From CAZSTA01 sp964609495 [NCBI: uncultured bacterium] (GTDB taxonomy: Bacteria > CAZSTA01): 26,008 nucleotides of DNA. Of this stretch, positions 8,514 through 16,234 are shown in pieces; position 1 is the stretch's first letter; each line of letters opens with the position of its first letter. The DNA lies in NCBI GenBank assembly GCA_964609495.1, contig CAZSTA010000029.1:1-26008 (forward strand), written 5' to 3'. The notes under the pieces were generated by a model, which was not told the DNA's origin, searched no databases, and worked only from the letters and a program-made list of their open reading frames with translations. The position numbers were made by a program, and so were the translations under genes.

Positions 8514-9533
8514 ATGGGCGAGGATATCGAGAATTTAGAGAGCATATCGGTAGTGATCCCCATCTTGAACGAGGAAGGAAATATCAAATCTCTCTATCCT
8601 CAATTAAAGCAGGTTTTGGATGGATTGGGGAGGGAATATGAATTAATTTTTGTGGATGATGGCAGTATCGATGGCACTTTCCCTCTGCTCAAGGAGATTG
8701 CCGCTCAGGACGATAAGGTTAAGATAATAAGATTTAGGAAGAACTTCGGTCAGACTGCAGCTATATCCGCGGGCTTCGATTATGCTACAGGGGATATTAT
8801 AATCACCTCGGATGGAGATCTCCAGAACGATCCAGAGGATATTCCTAAGTTGATAGCTAAAGTAGAAGAGGGATATGATGTGGTAAGTGGTTGGCGTAAG
8901 GACAGGAAAGAGCCATTTCTAACGAGAATTCTACCCTCTAAGATCGCCAATTCATTGATCTCCTTCTTAACCGATGTTAAATTACATGATTATGGCTGTT
9001 CCTTGAAAGCATATCGAAGGGAGGTAGTGAAGAATATAAATCTTTATGGGGAGATGCACCGTTTCATCCCTGCCCTGGCAAGCTGGATGGGTATCTCCGT
9101 GGCGGAAGTTCCAGTGAACGATCGAGCGAGAAAGTTCGGAAAATCGAAATATGGATTATCTCGAACGACCAAGGTGCTTCTAGATCTAATAACGGTTAAA
9201 TTTTTGCTGAGATATTCTACCCGACCTATTCAGATCTTTGGCTTTTTAGGGTTAATTTCAACCCTCGTTGGCTTCCTTATGGCTTTATATCTTTCCTATG
9301 GGAGATTGTTCAAGGGCCAGAGTTTAGCGAACAGACCTATTTTACTGCTAGCTGTTCTATTAATATTCATCGGTATTCAACTCATCACTATGGGATTGTT
9401 AGGAGAGATGATAGTTAGGATCTATCATGAGGCGCAAGGAAAACCAATCTATGTGGTTAGGGAGTTGATCGAAGGGAAAAAGAGAACAGGATATAAGGAT
9501 AAATATACTCAGCTCCAGCGATTTATTTCCTGA
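8514..9533 (+). CDS. Membrane-anchored GT2 glycosyltransferase, GtrB/ArnC-like
   Basis: A 339 aa GT2 enzyme with a catalytic domain followed by two C-terminal membrane helices (about 240-262 and 275-298), the layout of polyisoprenyl-phosphate glycosyltransferases such as GtrB, ArnC and DPMS. Motifs: VVIPILNEEGN near the N-terminus, FVDDGSIDG, TSDGDLQNDPED with the DxD metal ligands near 99-101, HDYGCSLKAYRR, and a C-terminal GLLGEMIVRIYHE. GAGGGG (8499-8504) abuts ATG 8505 but is 9 bp before ATG 8514, so I choose 8514. It should load a sugar on undecaprenyl phosphate at the inner membrane face. The operon thus has two separate lipid-linked-sugar synthases, of different subfamily, suggesting two different donors. 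Confidence 0.88.
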   Translation: MGEDIENLESISVVIPILNEEGNIKSLYPQLKQVLDGLGREYELIFVDDGSIDGTFPLLKEIAAQDDKVKIIRFRKNFGQTAAISAGFDYATGDIIITSDGDLQNDPEDIPKLIAKVEEGYDVVSGWRKDRKEPFLTRILPSKIANSLISFLTDVKLHDYGCSLKAYRREVVKNINLYGEMHRFIPALASWMGISVAEVPVNDRARKFGKSKYGLSRTTKVLLDLITVKFLLRYSTRPIQIFGFLGLISTLVGFLMALYLSYGRLFKGQSLANRPILLLAVLLIFIGIQLITMGLLGEMIVRIYHEAQGKPIYVVRELIEGKKRTGYKDKYTQLQRFIS

Positions 9534-9571
9534 TAGGATGATAATTATTTATCCTTCCGAAGTGGTGATTT

Positions 9572-10768
9572 ATGAGGATATTAATGCTTACTCCAGAACC
9601 ATTTTTCCAACCCAGAGGCACTCCCTTCAGCGTGTATCATCGTGCTGAGACCCTGGGAAAGTTAGGATATGAAGTCGATATATTGACCTATCCCCTTGGT
9701 AAAGACGTAAAATTAGAGAATGTCAACATCTATCGTATTCCCAAGATCCCCTTCATAAAGCACGTCAAAGTGGGGCCTTCCTTAACTAAATTACCTTTAG
9801 ATTTCCTCCTCTTTATCGAGGCTTTTGTCAAGCTCCTTTCCGGGAAATACGATTGTATTCACTCCCACGAAGAGGCGGTCTTTATCGCCTCGCTCCTGAA
9901 GATCATCTTCGGAAAACCTTCGGTCTATGATATGCACTCCAGCCTACCTCAACAGTTGGAGAACTTCGATTTCATCCGTAATAAAACGATCATCAGGATA
10001 GCTAAAGTGCTAGAGCGATGGGCCTTAAAGATATCGGACATTACTATAGTTATCTGCCCTGCTCTGCGCGATACTGTCCGCAATATCGCTCCTACAAAGC
10101 AGGTGATACTGATCGAGAATGTTGCGGGAAGCGATGATTGTGAGGTGCCCCCATCTGTTTTGAAAAAGATCCGAGAGGAATTAGGGATCGATAGCCAACC
10201 AGTGATACTGTATGCGGGAACTTTTGAGCCATATCAGGGATTAGATATTCTGATCGGAGGTATTCCCCTGGTTGTTAGAGATTATCCTCAGGTGAGATAT
10301 GTATTGGCTGGAGGCGATCCCCATCAAGTGGAGGAGATGAAGAGATTAGCCGAATCTCTCAAAGTCGGCGATAATGTCCTCTTCTTAGGGAAGAGACCCC
10401 CTGATGATATACCACCTCTCCTGGCTATGGCTGATATCTTAGTATCCCCTCGCAAGAAAGGTACCAACACTCCCCTTAAGATCTACTCCTATCTTCGTTC
10501 GGGGAAGCCTATCGTAGCGACCGATCTCTCCACTCATACTCAGGTTTTAACCAAGGAGACTGCGATACTGACCGAACCTGAGGCGAACTCTTTTGCTCAG
10601 GGGATCATAGATCTACTAAAAGACGAGGAGTTAAGAAAAACTATCGGTAGAAGAGGAAGAGAATTAGCAGAGACCGAATATAGCTATGAGATGTTTGTTA
10701 AGAAAACCGAGCTGGTATATGAATATATCGAGGGTTTAATTAGTAAAGGTTATAGAGAAAATGAATGA
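9572..10768 (+). CDS. GT4 family glycosyltransferase
   Basis: A 398 aa GT-B fold enzyme of the GT4 family, without membrane helices. The N-terminal acceptor domain has MLTPEPFFQPRGTPFS, where the Gly-rich loop usually sits, and DCIHSHEE. The C-terminal nucleotide-sugar domain has ILYAGTFEPYQGLDIL (about 213-228), YVLAGGDP, FLGKRPPDDIPPLL and ADILVSPRKKGTNTPLKIYSYLRSGKPIV split over about 290-315. The classical E-x7-E pair is not obvious; the TPLKIYSYL variant is common in a subset of GT4. Cytosolic sugar transfer onto a growing lipid-linked glycan is the likely role. The Shine-Dalgarno GGTGAT lies just before ATG 9572. The last 8 bp overlap the restriction-modification gene, so both are almost certainly on one transcript. 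Confidence 0.87.
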   Translation: MRILMLTPEPFFQPRGTPFSVYHRAETLGKLGYEVDILTYPLGKDVKLENVNIYRIPKIPFIKHVKVGPSLTKLPLDFLLFIEAFVKLLSGKYDCIHSHEEAVFIASLLKIIFGKPSVYDMHSSLPQQLENFDFIRNKTIIRIAKVLERWALKISDITIVICPALRDTVRNIAPTKQVILIENVAGSDDCEVPPSVLKKIREELGIDSQPVILYAGTFEPYQGLDILIGGIPLVVRDYPQVRYVLAGGDPHQVEEMKRLAESLKVGDNVLFLGKRPPDDIPPLLAMADILVSPRKKGTNTPLKIYSYLRSGKPIVATDLSTHTQVLTKETAILTEPEANSFAQGIIDLLKDEELRKTIGRRGRELAETEYSYEMFVKKTELVYEYIEGLISKGYRENE

Positions 10769-13460
10769 AGAGAATAGTATCGAAGAACTCTCCCAATTAG
10801 ATATAGATAGAGTTATTCGTATGAGTAGCGGTAGAGTCGAGGAAAACGTCAAGATAAAAATTATAATTCCTCTTCTGAAGATGTTAGGATATGATGTTAA
10901 GAGAGATATGGATTTCGAGCATCATGTCAGAAATGGAAGAGCGGATATAGCTTTGATATTCGAAGGTCAACCCAAGTTAATTGTGGAAACAAAGGATCTC
11001 GATGAAAATTTAGATAATCATATAGAACAAGCGCTCGATTATGCCTTTAAGAAAGGAGTGGATTGGGTATTATTAACTAACGGGATTGAAACAAGGCTAT
11101 ACAAATCTTACATATCAGGAGTTCTTCCAGAAGATAGATTGCTCTTTTCTACTAGGCTAAATGACCTTCCTCAAACTTTCTCAGAACTCTGGGATAGAAT
11201 ATCGAAGGAAAATTTACCAACTGCTGAGAGGATAACAAAAGAGGCAGAGTATATCAGAGAAAGGATAACTGCTAAAAGTTTGATAAGAGATCTAACAGAT
11301 TGTAAAGATATACTATTCCAAGATCTTTTTGAGCAGTTTAAGGACAGATATGACAAAGAGGAGGATTTTAGAGATCTGATAAATAATTGGGCTGAGAAGG
11401 TAAAGATGGATATTAAAGATCCTCAGTTTATTGATAATCTTTGCAAAGAAGGTGCTTATACCCTAATAAATAGGATATTATTCTTGAGGATTTGTGAGGA
11501 TAAAGGGTATATAAAAGCTAAATTGAGTAAGGAAAACATAGCTGATTTGAGGCGAATGGTCGAGAAACCTATCAGAATTCTAAATTTAGCTTTTGAAGAG
11601 GTCGGAGATAGATTCGAAAGATTATACAAATCTCCTCTATTTGATAACATAAACTTTGATACTATTAGATGGAACGAAAAAACTATCAATTATATCTTAG
11701 ATAAACTGGGAGAGCACGATTTCAGCAGAATTAGTAGAGATATATTAGGGATGGCTTATGAACAACACATAACTGGAGAGGAAAGGAAGCAGTTGGGACA
11801 ATTCTATACTCCTGATTTCGTAATTGACTATATCCTAGATAATACCCTGAATATAGTTCTTAATGAGAAATCGGTGGAAGATATAAAGATATTAGATCCC
11901 GCTTGTGGTTCAGGAGGTTTTTTGATAAGAGCGTATAATAGGCTTAGAGAACGATATAGAGAAGAGAGATGGGCTGAGGAGGTGATTCATGAGCAGATAT
12001 TGAAGAATAATATACATGGGATCGATATTAATCCATTCGCCACCCAATTAACGGTGATGAATTTATTGCTCAAGGATCTCGATCACCCCACTGGAGAGAT
12101 CAACATAGTTGAAGGAGATAGTTTAGATAAAAGATTTGACAATTTCTTAGACCTAGATGCTTTTAATAATGATGCTCCGATCACCAAAGTTGTGAGAGGG
12201 AATAAGAAGAGTTCTTTAGTGAAGTTACTCCAGAAGCGCCCTTTTGATATTATTATAGGTAATCCTCCTTATATCGGTAAAAGAACCTATCTCCTCCCTA
12301 GTGATAAAAAGAGATTCAAGCAACAGTATTACTGCGCTCAAGGGAGATATGAGATCTATCGCTTTTTTATCGAGCGAGGCATCGAGTTGTTAAGAGATGG
12401 CGGAATGCTAGGTTTTATTGTGCCTCATACCTGGTTGGTGCTGGAGCAAGCAGAGAAACTCAGGAACTTTGTATTAAATAATTGCAAGATAATTTCAATA
12501 GCAACTTTATCGGTTAAAGCGTTTGAGACAGTAGTGGATAATATAATTATTATATTACAGAAGGAAGCTGAAGCAAAAGCTCGAAAAACTAATAAAATAG
12601 AGATCAGAGTTCTGGGTCTCAATGGTTTAAGAAAGGATCGCAATATCTCTCAGGAAAAGTGGTGCGTTAATAAAAATCAGATTTTCGATATCTATAGTGA
12701 TGATAGGACTTCGGAATTGATTGCAAAGATAGAGCAAGGTAGTCTGAAGTTAGAGAGCATCGGTGATGTCAGAGATGGAATAATAGTTGGAAGAATTAAG
12801 GATATAGCCTTTTCTGATAAGAAACTTGATAGCGCCTATCAAAAAGTTCTATTCGGAAGAGATATTGAAAGGTATAGCAAACGTTGGGGAGGTATGTTCG
12901 TTTGTAGAGATAAGGATAGACTATTAAGGATTGAGAAAGAAAGAGTCGGAGAAAGAGAAGTTGGACTTAGGTTGAGAGAGGAAAAAATATTCAAGAGAGA
13001 GAAAATACTAACTAGAAAAACTGCTGATCGCCTAATCGCTTGTTATGATAATGAAGGGCATTATTACGATCATAGTTTGCATGGAACTTCAGTAACTTCG
13101 GATGATTTTGAGATAAAATATATCCTGGCTCTATTAAACTCTAAGCTCTTAGAGTGGTATTATAAAAGCGATCCCTTCCAGAAGAAGCGAACTTTTCCTC
13201 AAGTTAGAATCAGCAAGTTAAAGAGCTTACCCATAAGGAAGGCATCACCAGAACAGCAGAATGAAATAAAACTATTAGTAGATAAAAATTTGGTGTTGAA
13301 TGAACAGTTATGTGATCCTGCCTTTGGGGAAAAGAGAGCGGACATCCAAAAGGAGATAGAGCTTATAGATAAAAGGATAGACGAGAAAGTATTCGAGTTG
13401 TATGAGATGACTGAAGAGGAGAGAGAATTTATCAGAAGAGATTTAGCAGAGGGCGAATAG
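10761..13460 (+). CDS. Type IIG-like restriction-modification fusion enzyme
   Basis: An 899 aa single-chain enzyme. Residues about 10-130 form an HsdR-N-like PD-(D/E)xK nuclease: RADIAL with Asp62, VETK with Glu76 and Lys78, and Q90-xxx-Y94. A helical connector (about 150-290) leads to an N6-adenine methyltransferase (about 300-600) with GQFYTPDFV (346-354), SAM motif I DPACGSGGF (379-387), GIDINPFA and catalytic NPPY (501-504). Residues about 640-840 resemble a TaqI-type target recognition domain (ILALLNSKLLEWYY, FPQVRISKLKSLPI), followed by a charged helical tail. It would cleave unmodified DNA and methylate adenine at one recognition site, which cannot be predicted here. The start ATG 10761 overlaps the GT4 gene by 8 bp. 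The gene is visibly more A+T-rich than its neighbours, suggesting acquisition. All key residues are present, so it looks functional. Confidence 0.88.
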   Translation: MNEENSIEELSQLDIDRVIRMSSGRVEENVKIKIIIPLLKMLGYDVKRDMDFEHHVRNGRADIALIFEGQPKLIVETKDLDENLDNHIEQALDYAFKKGVDWVLLTNGIETRLYKSYISGVLPEDRLLFSTRLNDLPQTFSELWDRISKENLPTAERITKEAEYIRERITAKSLIRDLTDCKDILFQDLFEQFKDRYDKEEDFRDLINNWAEKVKMDIKDPQFIDNLCKEGAYTLINRILFLRICEDKGYIKAKLSKENIADLRRMVEKPIRILNLAFEEVGDRFERLYKSPLFDNINFDTIRWNEKTINYILDKLGEHDFSRISRDILGMAYEQHITGEERKQLGQFYTPDFVIDYILDNTLNIVLNEKSVEDIKILDPACGSGGFLIRAYNRLRERYREERWAEEVIHEQILKNNIHGIDINPFATQLTVMNLLLKDLDHPTGEINIVEGDSLDKRFDNFLDLDAFNNDAPITKVVRGNKKSSLVKLLQKRPFDIIIGNPPYIGKRTYLLPSDKKRFKQQYYCAQGRYEIYRFFIERGIELLRDGGMLGFIVPHTWLVLEQAEKLRNFVLNNCKIISIATLSVKAFETVVDNIIIILQKEAEAKARKTNKIEIRVLGLNGLRKDRNISQEKWCVNKNQIFDIYSDDRTSELIAKIEQGSLKLESIGDVRDGIIVGRIKDIAFSDKKLDSAYQKVLFGRDIERYSKRWGGMFVCRDKDRLLRIEKERVGEREVGLRLREEKIFKREKILTRKTADRLIACYDNEGHYYDHSLHGTSVTSDDFEIKYILALLNSKLLEWYYKSDPFQKKRTFPQVRISKLKSLPIRKASPEQQNEIKLLVDKNLVLNEQLCDPAFGEKRADIQKEIELIDKRIDEKVFELYEMTEEEREFIRRDLAEGE

Positions 13461-13495
13461 AAGGGGGATTATCCTTGCGAGAGCAGACGGAGTTA
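13427..13495 (+). repeat. 69 bp perfect direct repeat, first copy
   Basis: These 69 bases are identical to 15295-15363. They cover the last 11 codons and stop of the full-length restriction-modification gene, the 14 bp spacer with its Shine-Dalgarno, and the TTG start plus first seven codons of the next gene. The offset of 1868 bp equals the length of the duplicated unit. Confidence 0.95.
13461..13467 (+). promoter_or_regulatory. Captured Shine-Dalgarno before the TTG of the nuclease-less copy
   Basis: AAGGGGG at 13461-13467 sits 7 bp before TTG 13475 and is the reason I accept the TTG start. The identical site at 15329-15335 precedes TTG 15343 of the acyltransferase, so the truncated methyltransferase uses a copy of that gene's ribosome binding site. 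Confidence 0.6.
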
Positions 13496-15328
13496 TTAGC
13501 TACTCTATTCGATAACCTAAACTTTGATGATATTAAATGGAGCGAGGAAACTATCAACTATATCTTAGATAAGCTGGGAGGGAATGATTTCAGCAGGATT
13601 AGTAGGGATATATTAGGGATGGCTTATGAACAACATATAACTAGAGAGGAAAGGAAGCAATTAGGACAATTCTACACTCCTGATTTCGTAATTGATTATA
13701 TTCTAGATAATACCCTAGATGTAGTTCTTAATGAAAAATCGATAGAAGATATAAAGATATTAGATCCAGCCTGTGGTTCAGGAGGTTTTCTGATAAGAGC
13801 GTATAATAGGCTTAGAGAACGATATAGAGAAGAGAGATGGGCTGAGGAGGTGATTCACGAGCAGATATTAAAGAATAATCTCTATGGGATCGATATCAAT
13901 CCCTTTGCCACTCAATTAACGGTGATGAATTTATTGCTTAAGGATCTCGACCATCCCACTGAAGAGATCAATATAGTTGAAGGAGACAGTTTAGATAAAA
14001 GGTTTGACAATGCCTTAGACTTAGATACCTTTAATAATGATGCTCCGATCACCAAAGTTGTCAGAGGGAATAAGAGAGGCTCTTTAGTGAAGTTACTACA
14101 GAAACGCCCCTTTGATATTATTATAGGCAATCCTCCTTATATTGGTGGGAAGACTTATATACTCCCTAGGGAGAAAAAGAGATTCAAGCAACAGTATTAC
14201 TGTGCTCAGGGTATGTATGAGATCCATCGCTTTTTTATCGAGCGAGGTATAGAATTATTGAGAGATGGCGGAATGCTAGGTTTTATCGTGCCTCATACCT
14301 GGTTGGTGTTGGAGCAAGCAGAGAAACTTAGAAATTTTGTATTGAATAATTGCCGAATAATTTCAATAGCAACTTTATCGACTAAGGTATTCGATGCTTC
14401 AGTAGATACCATAATTGTTATATTAAAGAAGGAGGCAAATCCAGAAGAGCGGACAGCTAATGAGGTAGAGATTATAAGCTTAGAGCAAAGCGAGGTTAAG
14501 GAGGAGCGTAGAATATCTCAAAAGAATTGGCTCTCCACTAATAAGCAAGTTTTCGATATCTATAGCGATGATAGAACTTCGGAATTGGTCGCGAAAATAG
14601 AGCAAGGTAGTTTGAAGTTGGAGAGTATCGGTGATGTCAGAGATGGAATAATGGCTGGAAGAATTAAGGATATAGCTTATTCCGATAAAAAGCTGGATAG
14701 CACCTACCGAAAAGTTCTATTTGGAAGGGATATAGAAAGATATAATAAACATTGGGGAGGTATGTTCGTTTGTAGAGATAAGGATAAGCTATTAAAGATC
14801 GAGAAGGAAAGAGTTGGAGAAAGAGAAGTTGGACTTAGGCTGAGGGAAGAGGAGATATTCAAAAAAGAGAAGATTTTAACTAGAAAAACTGCTGATCATC
14901 TAATCGCTTGCTATGATAATGAGGGATACTATTACGATCAAAGTTTGCTTGGAGCTTGGGTAACTTCGGATGATTTTGAGATAAAATATATCTTGGCTCT
15001 ATTTAATTCCAAACTCTTCGAGTGGTATTATAAAAGCGATCCCTTTCAAAAGAAACGAACTTTCCCTCAAATTAGAAATAGCAAGTTAAAGAGCTTACCC
15101 ATAAAGAAGGCATCACCAGAGAAGCAGAATGAGATAAAACTATTAGTAGATAAAATTTTAGTATTGAACGAACAATTATACGATCCTACTTCTGAGGAGA
15201 AGAAAGCGGATATCCGAAATGAGATAAAGCTTATAGATAGAGAGATAGATGAGAAAATATTCGAGTTGTATGGGGTGATTGAAGAGGAGAGGGGATTTAT
15301 CAGAAGAGATTTAGCAGAGGGCGAATAG
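13475..15328 (+). CDS. Nuclease-less paralogue: N6-adenine methyltransferase plus target recognition domain
   Basis: A 617 aa protein starting at TTG 13475. Residues 11-617 align without gaps to residues 293-899 of the preceding enzyme. The nuclease and connector are absent, while GQFYTPDFV, DPACGSGGF (97-105), NPPY (219-222) and the recognition domain (about 360-560) are intact. Residues 1-7 (MREQTEL) are identical to the first residues of the downstream acyltransferase and come from duplicated leader DNA. It should be a stand-alone adenine methyltransferase. Because the recognition domain is well conserved, it may methylate the same site as the full-length enzyme and act as a protective extra methylase, or as a subunit with it; both are inference. 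The most divergent segment lies between the methyltransferase and recognition parts (about 314-363). The intact frame despite divergence argues for selection rather than a decaying fragment. Confidence 0.85.
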   Translation: MREQTELLATLFDNLNFDDIKWSEETINYILDKLGGNDFSRISRDILGMAYEQHITREERKQLGQFYTPDFVIDYILDNTLDVVLNEKSIEDIKILDPACGSGGFLIRAYNRLRERYREERWAEEVIHEQILKNNLYGIDINPFATQLTVMNLLLKDLDHPTEEINIVEGDSLDKRFDNALDLDTFNNDAPITKVVRGNKRGSLVKLLQKRPFDIIIGNPPYIGGKTYILPREKKRFKQQYYCAQGMYEIHRFFIERGIELLRDGGMLGFIVPHTWLVLEQAEKLRNFVLNNCRIISIATLSTKVFDASVDTIIVILKKEANPEERTANEVEIISLEQSEVKEERRISQKNWLSTNKQVFDIYSDDRTSELVAKIEQGSLKLESIGDVRDGIMAGRIKDIAYSDKKLDSTYRKVLFGRDIERYNKHWGGMFVCRDKDKLLKIEKERVGEREVGLRLREEEIFKKEKILTRKTADHLIACYDNEGYYYDQSLLGAWVTSDDFEIKYILALFNSKLFEWYYKSDPFQKKRTFPQIRNSKLKSLPIKKASPEKQNEIKLLVDKILVLNEQLYDPTSEEKKADIRNEIKLIDREIDEKIFELYGVIEEERGFIRRDLAEGE

Positions 15329-15363
15329 AAGGGGGATTATCCTTGCGAGAGCAGACGGAGTTA
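15295..15363 (+). repeat. 69 bp perfect direct repeat, second copy
   Basis: Identical to 13427-13495. Here the repeat joins the end of the nuclease-less methyltransferase to the authentic start of the acyltransferase, which continues past base 15363 with unrelated sequence. This is probably the ancestral arrangement of the junction. Confidence 0.95.
15329..15335 (+). promoter_or_regulatory. Shine-Dalgarno before the acyltransferase TTG start
   Basis: AAGGGGG lies 7 bp upstream of TTG 15343. It supports the TTG start over the internal ATG 15415, and it is the source of the copy at 13461-13467. Confidence 0.55.
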
Positions 15364-16107
15364 CAAACTCATTTGCTAGATAGGAAGAAATCGAATTTAG
15401 CTAAATATCAGGATATGGTGATAGGTAAACCTGGTCTGGCAGACTTACTCAAATATGAGCTGATGACTTTCCTTCTAGCTCCTATGCCCGGGGCTTTGGG
15501 ATTGTGGTTGAGGGGGAAATTATATCCGCATCTGTTGGGAAAGATAGGGCGAAATATCATTATGGGAAGGAACATCACTTTAAGACACCCTCATAAGATC
15601 AGATTGGGAAGTAATATAATCATTGATGACAATTGTGTCCTGGATGCTAAGGGAGAGGAGAACGAAGGGATAACCATAGGTGATAATGTATCTATAAGCA
15701 GAAATACGATTCTTGCCTGTAAAAATGGGACTATCGAGATTGGGGAGGGCTGTCTTATTGGGATTAACTGTATGATCCATTCGGAGAAGATGGTCAAATT
15801 GGGGAAGTATGTCCTGATCGCCGCTTATTGTTATATAATCGGGGGAGGAGATCATAATTATGATCGAACTGATATCCCGATTATGGCTCAAGGAACCGTT
15901 TCAAAGGGGATCGTTATAGAGGATGATGTTTGGCTTGGCGCAGGAGTGAAGATATCGGACGGAGTTACTATAGGGACTGGAAGCATCATCGGAACTTCTG
16001 CGGTGGTCCTTAAGGATATACCGCCCTATAGCATAGCCTATGGAGTGCCGGCTAAGGTTATAAAGAGTAGAAAGCCCAGAGAAGATGAGTTCGTGGAGCA
16101 AAGTTAG
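15343..16107 (+). CDS. Hexapeptide-repeat acyltransferase, WbbJ/LbH type
   Basis: A 254 aa protein with a left-handed beta-helix. Hexapeptide turns run from about residue 70 to 240: IGRNIIMGRNI, IRLGSNIIIDDNCVL, ITIGDNVSISRNTIL, IEIGEGCLIGINCMI, then VIEDDVWLGAGVKISDGV and the usual closing VVLKDIPPYSIAYGVPAKVI. GGGDHNYD carries the His expected as the catalytic base of CoA-dependent sugar O- or N-acetyltransferases. Residues about 35-65 are hydrophobic and may associate with the membrane. TTG 15343 is taken as start because of its Shine-Dalgarno; ATG 15415 would remove 24 residues outside the conserved fold. It closes the glycan operon and probably adds acetyl groups to the polysaccharide or its precursors. 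The exact substrate is unknown. Confidence 0.85.
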   Translation: MREQTELQTHLLDRKKSNLAKYQDMVIGKPGLADLLKYELMTFLLAPMPGALGLWLRGKLYPHLLGKIGRNIIMGRNITLRHPHKIRLGSNIIIDDNCVLDAKGEENEGITIGDNVSISRNTILACKNGTIEIGEGCLIGINCMIHSEKMVKLGKYVLIAAYCYIIGGGDHNYDRTDIPIMAQGTVSKGIVIEDDVWLGAGVKISDGVTIGTGSIIGTSAVVLKDIPPYSIAYGVPAKVIKSRKPREDEFVEQS

Positions 16108-16143
16108 CTCCTCAATCCTCATTCATCATATTCTTAAATACAC

Positions 16144-16172
16144 TTGTCTATTAGCTATAAATATGTTAAAAT
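16144..16172 (+). promoter_or_regulatory. Sigma-70-type promoter before the P-loop/Gls24 gene
   Basis: TTGTCT (16144-16149), a 17 bp spacer and TAAAAT (16167-16172). The -10 sits in GTTAAAATATA, the same string as at the promoter before the ABC exporter. Transcription would start near 16179, giving a leader of about 55 nt that holds a hairpin. Confidence 0.6.
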
Positions 16173-16192
16173 ATAATTGGTGATAAAAATAG

Positions 16193-16218
16193 AGAGGCTA
16201 GAAGAAATTCTATCCTCT
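16193..16218 (+). promoter_or_regulatory. Leader hairpin with GAAA loop
   Basis: AGAGGCTAGAA (16193-16203) pairs with TTCTATCCTCT (16208-16218), 10 of 11 positions, closed by the tetraloop GAAA. It lies between the predicted promoter and the ribosome binding site (AGGATAG) of the next gene, so it may stabilise the mRNA or modulate translation. Confidence 0.45.
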
Positions 16219-16234
16219 AGTCAGGATAGTTGTT

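Larger units (their letters stand above)
11633..15363 (+). repeat. Tandem duplication, two diverged 1868 bp units
   Basis: The stretch from about 11633 to 13500 aligns with about 13501 to 15363 at a constant offset of 1868 bp at both ends, so there is no net indel. Unit 1 begins inside the full-length restriction-modification gene and runs into the following leader. Unit 2 carries the nuclease-less copy and ends at the acyltransferase start. By hand I count 33 amino-acid differences over about 307 aligned residues of the methyltransferase part, so the duplication is not recent, yet both frames are open. Confidence 0.9.

Noticed and set aside
13475-15328. Reading the short methyltransferase gene as a pseudogene
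   Set aside because: It has an uninterrupted frame of 617 codons, a ribosome binding site and all methyltransferase motifs despite considerable divergence from its parent.
11633-15363. Tandem repeat as an assembly artefact
   Set aside because: The two units differ at many positions throughout, so they are not a duplicated read region.
15580-15891. 103-codon open frame on the minus strand inside the acyltransferase gene
   Set aside because: It lies entirely opposite a well-supported hexapeptide-repeat gene, shows no recognisable domain and has no ribosome binding site; it is a shadow of the codon pattern.
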